From: Halobacillus litoralis
GTDB lineage: Bacteria > Bacillota > Bacilli > Bacillales > Halobacillaceae
DNA length: 64,000 nucleotides
NCBI RefSeq assembly: GCF_020524025.1
Contig: NZ_JAIVKN010000006.1
Span: forward strand, 1 to 64,000
Reading direction: 5' to 3'
Shown here in pieces: positions 54,968-63,611 of this stretch (the first letter of the stretch is position 1; every line of letters starts with the position of its first letter). The position numbers were made by a program, and so were the translations under genes. Under the pieces are notes generated by a model that was given only the letters and a program-made list of their open reading frames with translations, was not told the DNA's origin and made no database searches.

Positions 54968-55798
54968 TTCAAATTGGACATCCCAATTGGACCCAGTACG
55001 AATATTGTAAGCTTTTGCAAAAGACCCCTGATTTATAGCAACAGCCAGATTATCCAGAGAATTCACATAAACGAGCGGCTCACCTTTATGTGTATCAGCA
55101 AAGGAACGGCCGAATGTCATCGAATTGTGATACACTTCCTGACTGTTATGGAGAATACGCACCTTCAGTGTCTCCCCGTACTGAACACCTATCTGATTAA
55201 AAAAGTCACGTGGGATATTTGTCCATAGATTTCCAAAACGGATATCCAGGATATCAATGATTCCTAAAACTTTTCCATTCCTTATTTCCGGCTCTTTCAC
55301 CGGTAGTTGTTCCAGGGAATCTGGATCCAGTTCCGGCCCCACTTCTTTAAAAGTAATGGCCCCTGAAGCCAGCCTTGCCCCTGTATAGGCATATACATCG
55401 CGGCCGTGAAAGGTATAAGACTCGCCTGATCGCGGCAGCCTGTTCGTTCGTTCATCGATTTCGCGTGCTGCTACAATCCCTTCGGTGCGCTTAATATGAG
55501 TGAGCGTTCCATTATCAGGGGTAATAATATAATGACCAGAACCTGTCTGCACCCCTATACTTCTCCTTGTAGAGCCAACTCCTGGATCGACAACGGATAC
55601 AAAAACCGTCCCTTCTTTCCAATAGGACATGGTCTGCCACAGCCTGTAAGACCCTTCCCAGATATTATAAGGGGGGATATCATGAGTTAAATCATAAATT
55701 GATAATTGCTGGTCTACAGAATTAGCTACACCATGCATCGCACTCACAGCTCCATCACTAATACCAAAATCCGACTGCAAAACAAGCGCACGTAACAT
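54962..55798 (-). CDS. S-adenosylmethionine hydroxide adenosyltransferase (SAM hydrolase), DUF62, 278 aa
   Basis: Cleaves SAM to adenosine and methionine with a water-derived hydroxide. It has the conserved Asp10 (QSDFG), the arginine after VVDPGVGST, and the histidine in FHGRDVY that form the family's Asp-Arg-His set; N-terminal domain about 1-160 and a C-terminal beta-barrel about 170-278. The start is ATG 55798 after GTGAGGG. Such enzymes are relatives of fluorinase. The physiological role in Bacilli is unclear. Single gene. Confidence 0.85.
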   Translation of the reverse strand: MLRALVLQSDFGISDGAVSAMHGVANSVDQQLSIYDLTHDIPPYNIWEGSYRLWQTMSYWKEGTVFVSVVDPGVGSTRRSIGVQTGSGHYIITPDNGTLTHIKRTEGIVAAREIDERTNRLPRSGESYTFHGRDVYAYTGARLASGAITFKEVGPELDPDSLEQLPVKEPEIRNGKVLGIIDILDIRFGNLWTNIPRDFFNQIGVQYGETLKVRILHNSQEVYHNSMTFGRSFADTHKGEPLVYVNSLDNLAVAINQGSFAKAYNIRTGSNWDVQFEK

Positions 55799-55860
55799 TG
55801 AACCCTCACCTTTCATTAAATAATGAATATTCTAAATAATTTAGATAAAAAAAGCAAATA

Positions 55861-55898
55861 CAAAAAAACACCAGCGAACTAAGCTTTCGCAGGTGCTT
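55861..55898 (-). terminator. Terminator of the ribF operon
   Basis: GCACC-TGCGAA / TTCGC-TGGTGT stem built from the last codons of the DUF1189 gene, followed by T7 on the minus strand. Confidence 0.8.
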
Positions 55899-56367
55899 TT
55901 GGATAAACCGTAATCATACGGTACATATAGTATCCAAAGATGGATAGAAAAATCAGCGCACTTACAGAATCAGGCACTGTGAGGTATTTTAGTACAACAC
56001 TAAGAATCAAGGGCAGCGTGGAAGCATAAGCGGTCAGCTTCCATAACTGCTGATAGGTAAGCTTTCTGGACAGCCACTTGCGCATGAGAAGTCCTGCTCC
56101 AGCAAGGATAGAGACTCCTACTAAGATAAGAAACACAATTAATAAAGGATAAAAAACGAGAAACTGCACGACGTACATACCCCTTGATACTTCTGTGACA
56201 TTTGTTTCTAAATAAATGATCGAAGTAATCATATCCGGGGAAAACAATAGCAGAAGAAGGATAAACAAATATAAAATAGTATTTGTGATCCCTTTCCTGT
56301 TTAATTTAAACATGGCTTCTTTTTTCGGCAAACGCAAGCTGTTCATGAGTGAATCAAAAAAACCCAT
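55879..56367 (-). CDS. DUF1189-like membrane protein, 162 aa
   Basis: Four hydrophobic segments (about 28-50, 68-90, 105-125, 130-150). The start MGFFDSLMNSLRLPKKEAMFKLNRKGI resembles the DUF1189 N-terminus (short helix, LPKKEAMF). That family is usually longer, so this may be a shortened member. The start is ATG 56367 after AGGAG. It lies 14 bases after the DUF1450 gene in the same operon. Function unknown. Confidence 0.65.
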   Translation of the reverse strand: MGFFDSLMNSLRLPKKEAMFKLNRKGITNTILYLFILLLLLFSPDMITSIIYLETNVTEVSRGMYVVQFLVFYPLLIVFLILVGVSILAGAGLLMRKWLSRKLTYQQLWKLTAYASTLPLILSVVLKYLTVPDSVSALIFLSIFGYYMYRMITVYPKAPAKA

Positions 56368-56381
56368 TCTCATCTCCTACC

Positions 56382-56630
56382 TTACTCAGCATAAATCGCA
56401 AGTTCTTCTTCAATCTTAGCCCGTATTTTTTCCAAAGCAGCTTCAGGTGTTTTTGCGAATACACGATGCCCGTTTACAATTGCATATGGGCGGACGGCGC
56501 ACATTCCACAAAAGGACAGACATTCGTTCATGAGTACAGCGACTTCCGGGTATTCGGACTCTATGATGCTTTCGATGTCCAATTCATTGATTAAATTGCC
56601 GTCACAAACTTCTACAACAACAATTCCCAT
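56382..56630 (-). CDS. DUF1450 (YuzB-like) protein, 82 aa
   Basis: Small soluble protein with a CLSFCGMC motif in its centre (residues about 38-45) within a thioredoxin-like pattern, matching DUF1450 proteins such as YuzB (SCLTYCGTC). The cysteines may bind a metal or a cluster. AAAGGAG before ATG 56630. It lies between the RibF-like and DUF1189 genes, 24 and 14 bases from each. Function unknown. Confidence 0.78.
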   Translation of the reverse strand: MGIVVVEVCDGNLINELDIESIIESEYPEVAVLMNECLSFCGMCAVRPYAIVNGHRVFAKTPEAALEKIRAKIEEELAIYAE

Positions 56631-56654
56631 GAGACGAACTCCTTTCTAAGATGT

Positions 56655-57593
56655 CTAATCTTCCAAGCCTAAAATCTCCCGAGCATTTTGTTCATCCTTC
56701 TTCATCTGATCAACAAGTGCATCCATACCATTGAAATTTTCTTCACCTCTTAAGTGACGTAAAAATTTTACCGTTACGCTTTGATTATATAGATCTCCAG
56801 CAAAGTCTAAAAGGTACGCTTCCACTTTATAAGAATCGCCATTTACCGTTGGACGGTACCCAGCACTAATTAACGTGTAATAATATTCTGGTGCTTCCTG
56901 GACCAATTGCACAAGACCCAGATACACACCCGGTTTTACTTTGACATAATCATCAATTTGCCCAACGTTTAAAGTCGGAAACCCAAGCTGTCTGCCTAAT
57001 TGTTCACCTTTTTCAACCGTACCTGTTAGTTCAAATGGACGACCAAGCATAGCCTGGGCTACTTCCATTCTTCCCTTAGACACCTGGCTTCTGATATCTG
57101 TACTACTCACTTTGGAACCGTTCAGCATCACGCCTGGTACGATTGAAACATCCGTCCCGATGCTTTGACATAACTCCGCAAGCCCTTCAGCATCTGAGCC
57201 TCTTCCCTTGCCAAAACGAAAGTCTTCTCCGACTACGACCTGGCGGACATTCAGCCGCTTCAAATGTTCCAGCACAAATTCCTCCGGTGATGTCTTTGCG
57301 TACTCTTTTGTAAAATGGACGTGATAATACCGATCGACTCCATACTGCTCCAGCCGCAACCGTTTATCCTGCTCTGTCGATAATGCGTATTTAAACTCCT
57401 CATCGCCCCTTAACACCCACTTTGGATGATCAGAAAAACCGTAAACCGCAACTTGATCTTCCGGCCCTGCCAGCCTTTTCGCTTCTTTAAGAAGGGATTG
57501 ATGTCCCAAGTGAACACCATCCATTTTCCCGATAATTAACACGACGGGATCCGAGTTGTGAGGTGGTTGTCCGTGTACTTCAATCGTTTCCAT
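56655..57593 (-). CDS. ribF: RibF-like riboflavin kinase / FAD synthetase, 312 aa
   Basis: Two-domain flavin enzyme. The N-terminal nucleotidyltransferase (1-185) has GKMDGVHLGH and SSTDIRSQV. The C-terminal kinase (186-312) has GEQLGRQLGFPTLN. The turn is GKMDG rather than the usual GxFDG. Makes FMN and FAD from riboflavin. Not next to rpsO/truB, where the housekeeping copy usually lies, so it may be a second copy. ATG 57593 is chosen; TTG two codons earlier is possible. First of a three-gene operon. Confidence 0.82.
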   Translation of the reverse strand: METIEVHGQPPHNSDPVVLIIGKMDGVHLGHQSLLKEAKRLAGPEDQVAVYGFSDHPKWVLRGDEEFKYALSTEQDKRLRLEQYGVDRYYHVHFTKEYAKTSPEEFVLEHLKRLNVRQVVVGEDFRFGKGRGSDAEGLAELCQSIGTDVSIVPGVMLNGSKVSSTDIRSQVSKGRMEVAQAMLGRPFELTGTVEKGEQLGRQLGFPTLNVGQIDDYVKVKPGVYLGLVQLVQEAPEYYYTLISAGYRPTVNGDSYKVEAYLLDFAGDLYNQSVTVKFLRHLRGEENFNGMDALVDQMKKDEQNAREILGLED

Positions 57594-57733
57594 TTGCAAA
57601 GCATCCCCTTCAACCTATTGTTTAAACCTATTAATTATATAATATCCATTCTTATTTAATCAACCTTACAGGCTTTTTGCAATGATTCTGCCCCTCTATA
57701 TTTGCTATGATATAACAAAAAGGAGGGGAACGG

Positions 57734-58273
57734 ATGATCCAAAAAGCAAAAATTTTCGCAACCGAAGCTCATAAAGGCCAGAAGCGAAAGAATTCTTCAG
57801 AAGATTATATTGTTCACCCTGTTAGAGTAGCTGATATTTTGCAGGAGAGTGGGTTCAATGAAGCCTTAATATGCGCGGGGTATCTGCATGATGTGGTAGA
57901 GGACACAAATTATACTCTACTGGATATTCAACGTACGTTTGGCAGAAGAATTAAAGAACTTGTCGCTGCACATACGGAGGATAAAAGCCAGTCATGGAAG
58001 AAAAGAAAACAACAGACCATTGAAGTTGTTAAACATGGCAGTCTCGAAGTAAAAGCCCTGATCATAGCCGACAAGCTCGATAACTTACGATCAATTTCAA
58101 AGGACCTTCAGAATTCAGGGCCGGGAATATGGCGTCATTTTAATGCAGCACAAGATCAGCAGAAGTGGTACTACACATCAATTGCACATGTGATGGAGCA
58201 TGGATTGTCTTCAAATCTTATTCCCTCTTTCTTTGATCAGTACCGAACACTTGTTAAACAAACGTTTGATTAA
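57734..58273 (+). CDS. HD-domain protein, Mesh1/SpoT-hydrolase-like, 179 aa
   Basis: Predicted metal-dependent phosphohydrolase. His28 (IVHPVRVADIL), His52-Asp53 (GYLHDVVEDT, with Glu56 and Asp57) and the later Asp in IIADKLDNL are the HD-set residues. The order matches the hydrolase half of RelA/SpoT and the stand-alone (p)ppGpp or NADPH hydrolase Mesh1. AAAAGGAGGGG before ATG 57734. No synthetase domain. Its substrate could be ppGpp or another nucleotide. Confidence 0.8.
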   Translation: MIQKAKIFATEAHKGQKRKNSSEDYIVHPVRVADILQESGFNEALICAGYLHDVVEDTNYTLLDIQRTFGRRIKELVAAHTEDKSQSWKKRKQQTIEVVKHGSLEVKALIIADKLDNLRSISKDLQNSGPGIWRHFNAAQDQQKWYYTSIAHVMEHGLSSNLIPSFFDQYRTLVKQTFD

Positions 58274-58299
58274 CTGCAGCAGATCCTTCTGTATACACA

Positions 58300-58340
58300 G
58301 AAAAAATCCAGTCCCCATTGATGGGACTGGATTTTTTTAG
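58300..58340 (+). terminator. Bidirectional terminator
   Basis: AAATCCAGTCCC / GGGACTGGATTT perfect stem, 7-base loop, T-runs on both strands. Confidence 0.9.
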
Positions 58341-59830
58341 TGTGCAACATGAGGGAAATAGCTTTCAATAATCTCCTCATCTGAATGAGGAATTTCTTCC
58401 CCTTTAACGATTTGCGCATTATTGATACATCCACTTGTCAGAAGAATGATGTCCCCGGTCTGTCCAAGTTCCATCGAACACTTCACACCTTCTTCACGAG
58501 TCAGCGTAGGGTGAATGTTGGATGTATGGGGTTCTTTGAATCCTGTCATGACTTGATCTACAATGATTTGAGGATCATGGTACCCTGGATGATCGACCGT
58601 GACGACTACCTCATCAGCCTTTCCATCAATCGCAGCGGCCATCTTCGGCATCTTATTAAAATCCCTGATTCCAATTCCTGCGATCATAACAATTAACCGG
58701 TTATAATTCAGTTTTTTCACTTCTTCAATCAAGCGGTTTAATGCCACAGGGGTATGAGCATAGTCAAGAATGACCTTTTGATTCAAGGGTGTTTGTATAA
58801 CCTGGAATCTCCCTTCTGGACCTTCAAGATCGGGAAGGACAGAAAGAATCTGCTCAATAGAAGAGCCAAGGTGTAAAGCTGCAGCTACAGCCGAAAGAAC
58901 ATTGGCAACGTTGTAAGTGCCGTAAACGGGTACAAAGACGCTTCTTTTTTCGCCTCTATAATTCAATTCGAATACAGAACCCTCTTCCATGACATCAATG
59001 GCTGACGCTGTAAGGTCGGCACCCGAATCTTTATCCAGACTGTAAGTCAGCAGTCCTTCCGTTCCCATTTCCATCAGCTCTTCTGCCATGCCTTCATCAT
59101 CAATATTTACCACACGGTGATGAGCCTGACGGAACAAACGCAATTTACACTCCCGGTAATGATCAATGGTTCGATGATATTCTAAGTGTTCCTCAGAAAA
59201 ATTTGTATGAATAGCGACATCAAACTGGACCCCTTCCACCCGGCATTGATCGAGTGCGATAGAAGATACTTCCATAACAACCCCTTCATCTTCCTGGTTT
59301 CTTAAGTCGCGAAAAATTTGATGAAGGTCCAGGGACTCCGGAGTAGTCGGGGTACTTTTCTTATAATCCAGTTTATGTGAGGAAGACCATATTCCTGTTG
59401 TCCCAATAGATCCAGTCGGTAATCCTAATAAAGTAAGCAGGGAACGCACATAGGCAGCTACTGTCGTTTTTCCATTTGTACCGGTTACACCGATGGTTTT
59501 CAATTCCTCATCAGGGGATTGAAAATAGTACTTTGAAAAATGCGCCATTGCTGATCGGACGTTCTCCACCACGATAAAGGTTGTTCGATTATATACATAC
59601 TGCAGTCGGCTGAATAATTCCTCATCACTGCCAAAAATGACCGTTGCCCCGTACCCGATGGCCTCTTCTACATACTCATGCCCATCAAAATTTTCACCTT
59701 TTAAACAAAAGAAAGCGGCCTCTGGCTTTACCCTCTTTGAATGAAAGGCAAGTAAGGATACAGGTTGCTGCACGGGACCATATATATTCTTTATTTTTAT
59801 GTTATTCATTTGATCGAATTGTATCTTCAT
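58337..59830 (-). CDS. murE: MurE-like UDP-MurNAc-tripeptide ligase, stand-alone paralogue, 497 aa
   Basis: ATP-dependent Mur ligase adding the third residue of the wall stem peptide. Seen: GTNGKTT (117-123), TTPESLDL, EVSSIALDQCRV, HTNFSEEHLEYH, carbamylated-Lys region YRECKLRLF, and YAHTPVALNRLI. In the amino-acid site, meso-Dap MurEs have DNPR and Lys enzymes DNPA; here it is Asp413-His-Pro-Gly. GIRDFNKMPKM is also atypical of GDRDxxKRPxM. Start ATG 59830 after GTGAGG. Not in a division cluster. Confidence 0.82.
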   Translation of the reverse strand: MKIQFDQMNNIKIKNIYGPVQQPVSLLAFHSKRVKPEAAFFCLKGENFDGHEYVEEAIGYGATVIFGSDEELFSRLQYVYNRTTFIVVENVRSAMAHFSKYYFQSPDEELKTIGVTGTNGKTTVAAYVRSLLTLLGLPTGSIGTTGIWSSSHKLDYKKSTPTTPESLDLHQIFRDLRNQEDEGVVMEVSSIALDQCRVEGVQFDVAIHTNFSEEHLEYHRTIDHYRECKLRLFRQAHHRVVNIDDEGMAEELMEMGTEGLLTYSLDKDSGADLTASAIDVMEEGSVFELNYRGEKRSVFVPVYGTYNVANVLSAVAAALHLGSSIEQILSVLPDLEGPEGRFQVIQTPLNQKVILDYAHTPVALNRLIEEVKKLNYNRLIVMIAGIGIRDFNKMPKMAAAIDGKADEVVVTVDHPGYHDPQIIVDQVMTGFKEPHTSNIHPTLTREEGVKCSMELGQTGDIILLTSGCINNAQIVKGEEIPHSDEEIIESYFPHVAH

Positions 59831-60177
59831 AGCCATTTTCCTCACTCTTTATATATCTTTTATCGTCGTCTTTTGAAGGGAAAACTATGTATAAACTCCC
59901 CTTTTGTTTATCGGTAAAACAACCACTATTTTCCTTATCAATACAGAGAATATTTATATACTTCCCTTAGATCTGCAAGGTTGAAACTTAAATGAAACAT
60001 TCCAGAGGAAAACGGAACTAAGACCTATATAACTACCAAATAAAACCACCACATTTTAAAACTGTGGAGGGCTTACTCTTATAATCATCACTCATTATAA
60101 AAAAAGCCATACTGATTAAGATATAAAGAAATGTGAGCCCTTACCTGAAAGAGTGGATTTTTAGTCTCTTTTCACCT
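59831..60177. other. Intergenic region between murE paralogue and arsR
   Basis: About 350 A/T-rich bases. A hairpin CCACA(TTTTAAAA)TGTGG with a weak T-rich tail (60046-60067) may end the arsR transcript on the minus strand. The murE promoter should lie here. No ORF with a ribosome site was seen. Confidence 0.4.
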
Positions 60178-60513
60178 TTAGTGATGAAGAGCGTGGTTAA
60201 TCGTTTGCTGCAAAAGATCGATGACGTGCTCATCATCATGGGAGTAATATAATGTCGTACCCGCTCTCCTATACTTCACAAGACGCAGGTTTTTTAAAAA
60301 ACGCAGTTGGTGGGAAACTGTTGACTGGCGCAGGTCTAACGTATCAGCAATTTGATTAACCGACATCTCTTGTTCGCATAGTAAATGTAATATCCGGATT
60401 CTAGTGGGATCAGACAAGGCTTTAAAGGTTTGAGAAACGACAAACAGAGTTTCCTCATCCAGCTCTGCCCTTTCTTGTTCATCCTGCTTTTTCTTATCTT
60501 CTTCCTTACTCAC
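60178..60513 (-). CDS. ArsR/SmtB-family metal sensor, CzrA-like, 111 aa
   Basis: Winged-helix repressor released by metal. [23 protein letters not shown]. The C-terminal alpha-5 helix has Asp94-x-His96 ... His107-x2-His110, the exact Zn/Co site of CzrA and SmtB. No alpha-3 CxC site, so arsenic, lead or cadmium sensing is unlikely. The start is GTG 60513, six bases after AAAGGGGCG. No efflux gene adjoins it. It may regulate itself or a distant zinc exporter. Confidence 0.87.
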   Translation of the reverse strand: MSKEEDKKKQDEQERAELDEETLFVVSQTFKALSDPTRIRILHLLCEQEMSVNQIADTLDLRQSTVSHQLRFLKNLRLVKYRRAGTTLYYSHDDEHVIDLLQQTINHALHH

Positions 60514-60531
60514 AAAAAGCGCCCCTTTCTT

Positions 60532-60562
60532 TATGTACATACCTATTCTTATATGAACATAT
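60532..60562 (-). promoter_or_regulatory. Candidate ArsR/SmtB operator
   Basis: Two A/T palindromes upstream of arsR: TATGTACATA (60532-60541) and ATATGAACATAT (60551-60562). The second matches the TGAACA half-site theme of ArsR/SmtB operators. It supports autoregulation. Confidence 0.5.
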
Positions 60563-60679
60563 CGTATGGCTCCAGGCTCGGAATGTCAATTAGAGCAGCA
60601 TGACTATACAACATTCCACACCCCAAGGGCGGGAACTAGAGTAAACGTATTTTCCAAAACAAAATGAAAGTACACAAAT

Positions 60680-60712
60680 TAAAGAGGGCAGGATTCCCCG
60701 CCCCTCTTTAAA
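60680..60712 (-). terminator. Terminator of the 75-aa membrane gene
   Basis: TTAAAGAGGG / CCCTCTTTAA stem with a partly paired GC-rich core, just after the stop codon; short T-tract. Confidence 0.6.
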
Positions 60713-60714
60713 AG

Positions 60715-60942
60715 TTATTCATCTTCTCCCCATGGACCAAAAAGATAATTATAGATCTTGCGGGAAAGGATGACATATGAGATAACCGAGAGTATAAACA
60801 AACCGATGACCAAGGCACCTTTCATAAATGTCCATCCAGTAACGAGTGTATAGATGACGATGAAAAGAAATGCTAAAGTTGAAAAAGTGAGCATTAGGAT
60901 TGAGGATAGAATCTTCATACTCCGGCTGATCCAGGCAGGCAT
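60715..60942 (-). CDS. Small two-segment membrane protein, 75 aa
   Basis: Two long hydrophobic helices (about 10-35 and 41-60) with a short GWTFMKG turn, basic N-terminus (WISRSMK) and acidic end (GPWGEDE). ATG 60942 stands seven bases after ACAGGAGG, a strong site. No family is recognised. Divergent from the VOC gene. Could be a small membrane regulator, but nothing shows that. Confidence 0.72.
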   Translation of the reverse strand: MPAWISRSMKILSSILMLTFSTLAFLFIVIYTLVTGWTFMKGALVIGLFILSVISYVILSRKIYNYLFGPWGEDE

Positions 60943-61101
60943 GATATCACCTCCTGTTGTACTCTATGACAGAGTTTACCATCAGCTTGTACTTTTCAAT
61001 AGATTTCGAAAAAACAGGCATCCGCCTCTATATCCTCTATTAGATGTCGAATCTTTACGATATGTTACAATAAAATCATTGGAAGATAGAGGAGAATGAC
61101 A

Positions 61102-61524
61102 ATGGAAAAAAGATTAGATCATATCGGAGTGGCTGTCCGAAATATTGAAGACAGTATTCATTTTTATACACATGTACTTGGCGGTTCGTTAGTAGACCGC
61201 TATCGAAGTGAAGCAGAAGGCGTCGAAAGTGAAATAGCCATTATGGATGTCAAAGGTGACCGTACGGAACTATTGATGCCTACAAACAATACGACATCTC
61301 CTATAGCCCGGTTCATTAAACAAAAAGGGAAAGGTGTCCACCACATAGCCTATGATGTGGGCAACCTTGATCAGGCTTTAAAGGAGCTGCAGGAACAAGG
61401 CATCCGCACTCTGGAATGGTCCCGCCGCACGAATAAACATGGACGGAGACTAATTTACTTAAACCCCGCTGATACTGAAGGAACAATTATTGAGTATTGT
61501 GATTACCCAGAGCAGACTTCATAA
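61102..61524 (+). CDS. VOC-family protein, methylmalonyl-CoA epimerase-like, 140 aa
   Basis: Single vicinal-oxygen-chelate domain pair. Metal ligands by family alignment: His in LDHIGVAV near the start, Glu in RTELLMP, His in GVHHIAYDV, Glu in GTIIEYCD. This is the epimerase pattern, in which the metal helps racemise methylmalonyl-CoA. No mutase or propionyl-CoA gene lies nearby, so the substrate could differ. The start is ATG 61102, seven bases after GAGGAG. Confidence 0.82.
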   Translation: MEKRLDHIGVAVRNIEDSIHFYTHVLGGSLVDRYRSEAEGVESEIAIMDVKGDRTELLMPTNNTTSPIARFIKQKGKGVHHIAYDVGNLDQALKELQEQGIRTLEWSRRTNKHGRRLIYLNPADTEGTIIEYCDYPEQTS

Positions 61525-61529
61525 CAAAG

Positions 61530-61570
61530 AAAACCCTCACAGCAGCCTTCTGAGGCAGGTGTGAGGGTTC
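61530..61570 (+). terminator. Terminator between VOC and DAO genes
   Basis: AACCCTCACA / TGTGAGGGTT stem with an inner GCAGCC / GGC(A)G pairing and a short T tail. Works on both strands. Confidence 0.8.
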
Positions 61571-61575
61571 TTTAT

Positions 61576-62706
61576 TTACCGATCCCCTTTTATTTCGAGC
61601 GCTTCAGCGATAGGATAATCTTCCGGATCAAGTTCTGTTTCTTTCCCAAGTGCCATTCGTGCAAGTTCAGCACCAAGATAAGGTCCTGACGTTAATCCAG
61701 AAGCACCGAGGCCGTTAGCCGCTAGTAATCCATTCCATCCCGGTATTCGTCCAAATACGGGAAGAAAATCTGGTGTGAAAGGGCGGAACCCTACACGTGT
61801 CTCTATGAATTCAGTGTCATAGAGTCCGGGAGCAACCTCCAAAGCTTTATCAAAAATATAATGCAGCCCGCCCGCTGTTGTTCTATCATCGAAACCAGCT
61901 TCATCTTCATGAGTTGCACCTATAATCAACCGCCCTTCACCAAATGAAAGCATATACTGATTGTTTGGAGGCATTATGACAGGCCAGTCGTCCGTATCCT
62001 TCTGACCAACGTTCAAATGAACGATCTGCGCTTTCTGAGCTCTGACTTGAAAGTGTATATCTAACGGTTCAAGTAGTGGTTTAGCCCAAGCTCCTGCAGT
62101 AATTAGAACCTCATCCGCTTCGTAAAAGCTTCCATTTGCTTTCACCCCTGTTACTTCATGGTCGTTAAAGCACAGAACAGCTTCACCGTTTATGTGTTGA
62201 GCCCCTTTTTTCTCAGCTGCACGTAAGAGTGCATTGCGCAATGCACGCCCGTCTACACGAGCTCCACCGCTTACATGAACGGAACCGTAAGTCTCTGACA
62301 GAGGGGGGAAATGCCTTTTCGTTTCTGCTGGAGATAGTTTTGTGACTTCTCCTATTTCCGGGGCATCTTCTCTTCGTTTTAGAGCTCTCTCCACCATTTT
62401 ATCCAGCTTATTCTCATCTGTATGAAGACTGACGGCCCCTACTTTTCGATAACCTGTTTCGTACTCCCCGGCCTCCTCAAGTTCTTGAATCAAGTCCGGA
62501 TAATACCTGGCCCCTCCCTTAACGAGCCTGTACCAACGCTTATTGCGCCGCTGAGAGAGCCATGGACATACAATACCGGCCGCTGCATCTGTAGCCTGGC
62601 CCTGGTCTTTCCGATCAATGATCGTTACGTGTACTCCTTCTTTCGCTAAATGATAAGCAGTCGAAGCGCCAAGAACGCCTCCACCAACCACGATATATTT
62701 CTTCAT
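61576..62706 (-). CDS. FAD-dependent amine oxidoreductase (DAO family), 376 aa
   Basis: Flavoenzyme oxidising an amine or amino acid. The FAD site VVGGGVLGASTAYHLA is at the N-terminus, followed by an acidic IIDRKD strand end. The C-terminal GFRPFTPDFLPVFGRIPG and NGLGASGLTSGP are the DAO flavin and substrate region. Resembles glycine oxidase/D-amino-acid dehydrogenase relatives; not next to thi genes. The start is ATG 62706 after AAGGGG. Substrate open. Single gene. Confidence 0.83.
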   Translation of the reverse strand: MKKYIVVGGGVLGASTAYHLAKEGVHVTIIDRKDQGQATDAAAGIVCPWLSQRRNKRWYRLVKGGARYYPDLIQELEEAGEYETGYRKVGAVSLHTDENKLDKMVERALKRREDAPEIGEVTKLSPAETKRHFPPLSETYGSVHVSGGARVDGRALRNALLRAAEKKGAQHINGEAVLCFNDHEVTGVKANGSFYEADEVLITAGAWAKPLLEPLDIHFQVRAQKAQIVHLNVGQKDTDDWPVIMPPNNQYMLSFGEGRLIIGATHEDEAGFDDRTTAGGLHYIFDKALEVAPGLYDTEFIETRVGFRPFTPDFLPVFGRIPGWNGLLAANGLGASGLTSGPYLGAELARMALGKETELDPEDYPIAEALEIKGDR

Positions 62707-62837
62707 AGGGAACCCCTTTTTCTGCAAAGTTTATAGACCTATTGTATAGAAGAACAAAGCGCGTCTCAAATGCGTTCCTGCGGATTAATACTTTTACATC
62801 CCTCTTTTTTATATTGATCCTGTCTGAAAAACAGTGC

Positions 62838-62870
62838 ACAAAAAAAGACCGCTCAAAGCGGCCTTATCCT
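62838..62870 (-). terminator. Terminator of the 73-aa gene
   Basis: AAGGCCGCT / AGCGGTCTT stem with a 3-base loop and T7 on the minus strand. Confidence 0.85.
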
Positions 62871-63085
62871 TTCATACATTCACATAAGTAAAGATAGCAT
62901 TCTTCCATAGTACTGACGCAATCGTGCACTCCATCCGCTTCAATTTCAATTAAAGCAAATGAGTTCAGCGTAATAGTAAAAGAAGCAATGCGTATGGAGT
63001 TGCTTTTCTCCGTAAGTTTCTGCAGTTCACAGTAAACCGGGTCGTGTTCCCTTTCAACGAAGTCAAACCAGCTTGCCTGCTCCAT
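62864..63085 (-). CDS. Hypothetical protein, 73 aa
   Basis: Small acidic soluble protein beginning MEQASWFDFVEREHDPVY. The second half (FTITLNSFALIEIEADGVHDC) has a beta-strand pattern and the end holds CYLYLCECMKG with three cysteines. No family is recognised. ATG 63085 follows AAGGGGGAAAG. It lies between the DAO and carbonic-anhydrase-like genes with a terminator behind it. Confidence 0.65.
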   Translation of the reverse strand: MEQASWFDFVEREHDPVYCELQKLTEKSNSIRIASFTITLNSFALIEIEADGVHDCVSTMEECYLYLCECMKG

Positions 63086-63148
63086 TTCTTTCCCCCTTCA
63101 CGAATTGAACTCACCTTAAATGATTCGTGGGTAAGGGGGGAAAAACCT

Positions 63149-63532
63149 CTATTCTTTTACAACTTCTACTTCCCAGTTTTCATTCACATATAAGCCGATG
63201 ACATCGACGTTGAATCCCCATGATTTTACCAGGTCCACAGACTCTTTAATCTGCCCCTCTTTTACTTCCCGTTCTACTGGGTTGCCTGCACAATTATGGT
63301 GTCCGACAACAGCAACGACATTTGAGCCATGATTGTCTGCTGAAATTTTAATTTTCGCCTGTACGGATACCAGCTGATCTTCCGAACCTTCCAACAAAAA
63401 TTTCGTTGGACCCGCTTCTGTAATCATATCGATATACTCAGTTCCATAACGTTCCTGCATCCAGTGGATCACAGGCAGCTGAACCCTTCCGTCCATACAG
63501 TTAATAGCTGTTGCAAAAGTTTTTTCTGACAT
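63149..63532 (-). CDS. Small carbonic-anhydrase-like protein, 127 aa
   Basis: Shows the zinc pattern of beta-carbonic anhydrases: Cys12-x-Asp14-x-Arg16 (INCMDGRV) and His78/His79 ... Cys81 (VVGHHNCAGN). It is only 127 residues, well below the usual 180-220, with the N-terminal arm and part of the C-terminus missing. The active-site Cys-Asp-Arg and His-x2-Cys spacing is kept, so zinc binding is likely; catalysis is not proven. GAGGAGG before ATG 63532. Confidence 0.75.
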   Translation of the reverse strand: MSEKTFATAINCMDGRVQLPVIHWMQERYGTEYIDMITEAGPTKFLLEGSEDQLVSVQAKIKISADNHGSNVVAVVGHHNCAGNPVEREVKEGQIKESVDLVKSWGFNVDVIGLYVNENWEVEVVKE

Positions 63533-63576
63533 CCTAATTCCTCCTCTTAAATTCTCTCTTTTTTATAGTATCATAA

Positions 63577-63610
63577 ACCAAAAGCAGCAAGGAAAAACCT
63601 TGCTGCTTCT
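63577..63610 (-). terminator. Terminator of the right-edge gene
   Basis: AAGCAGCAAGG / CCTTGCTGCTT stem, 5-base loop and a short T tail, right after the stop codon. Confidence 0.85.
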
Positions 63611-63611
63611 A

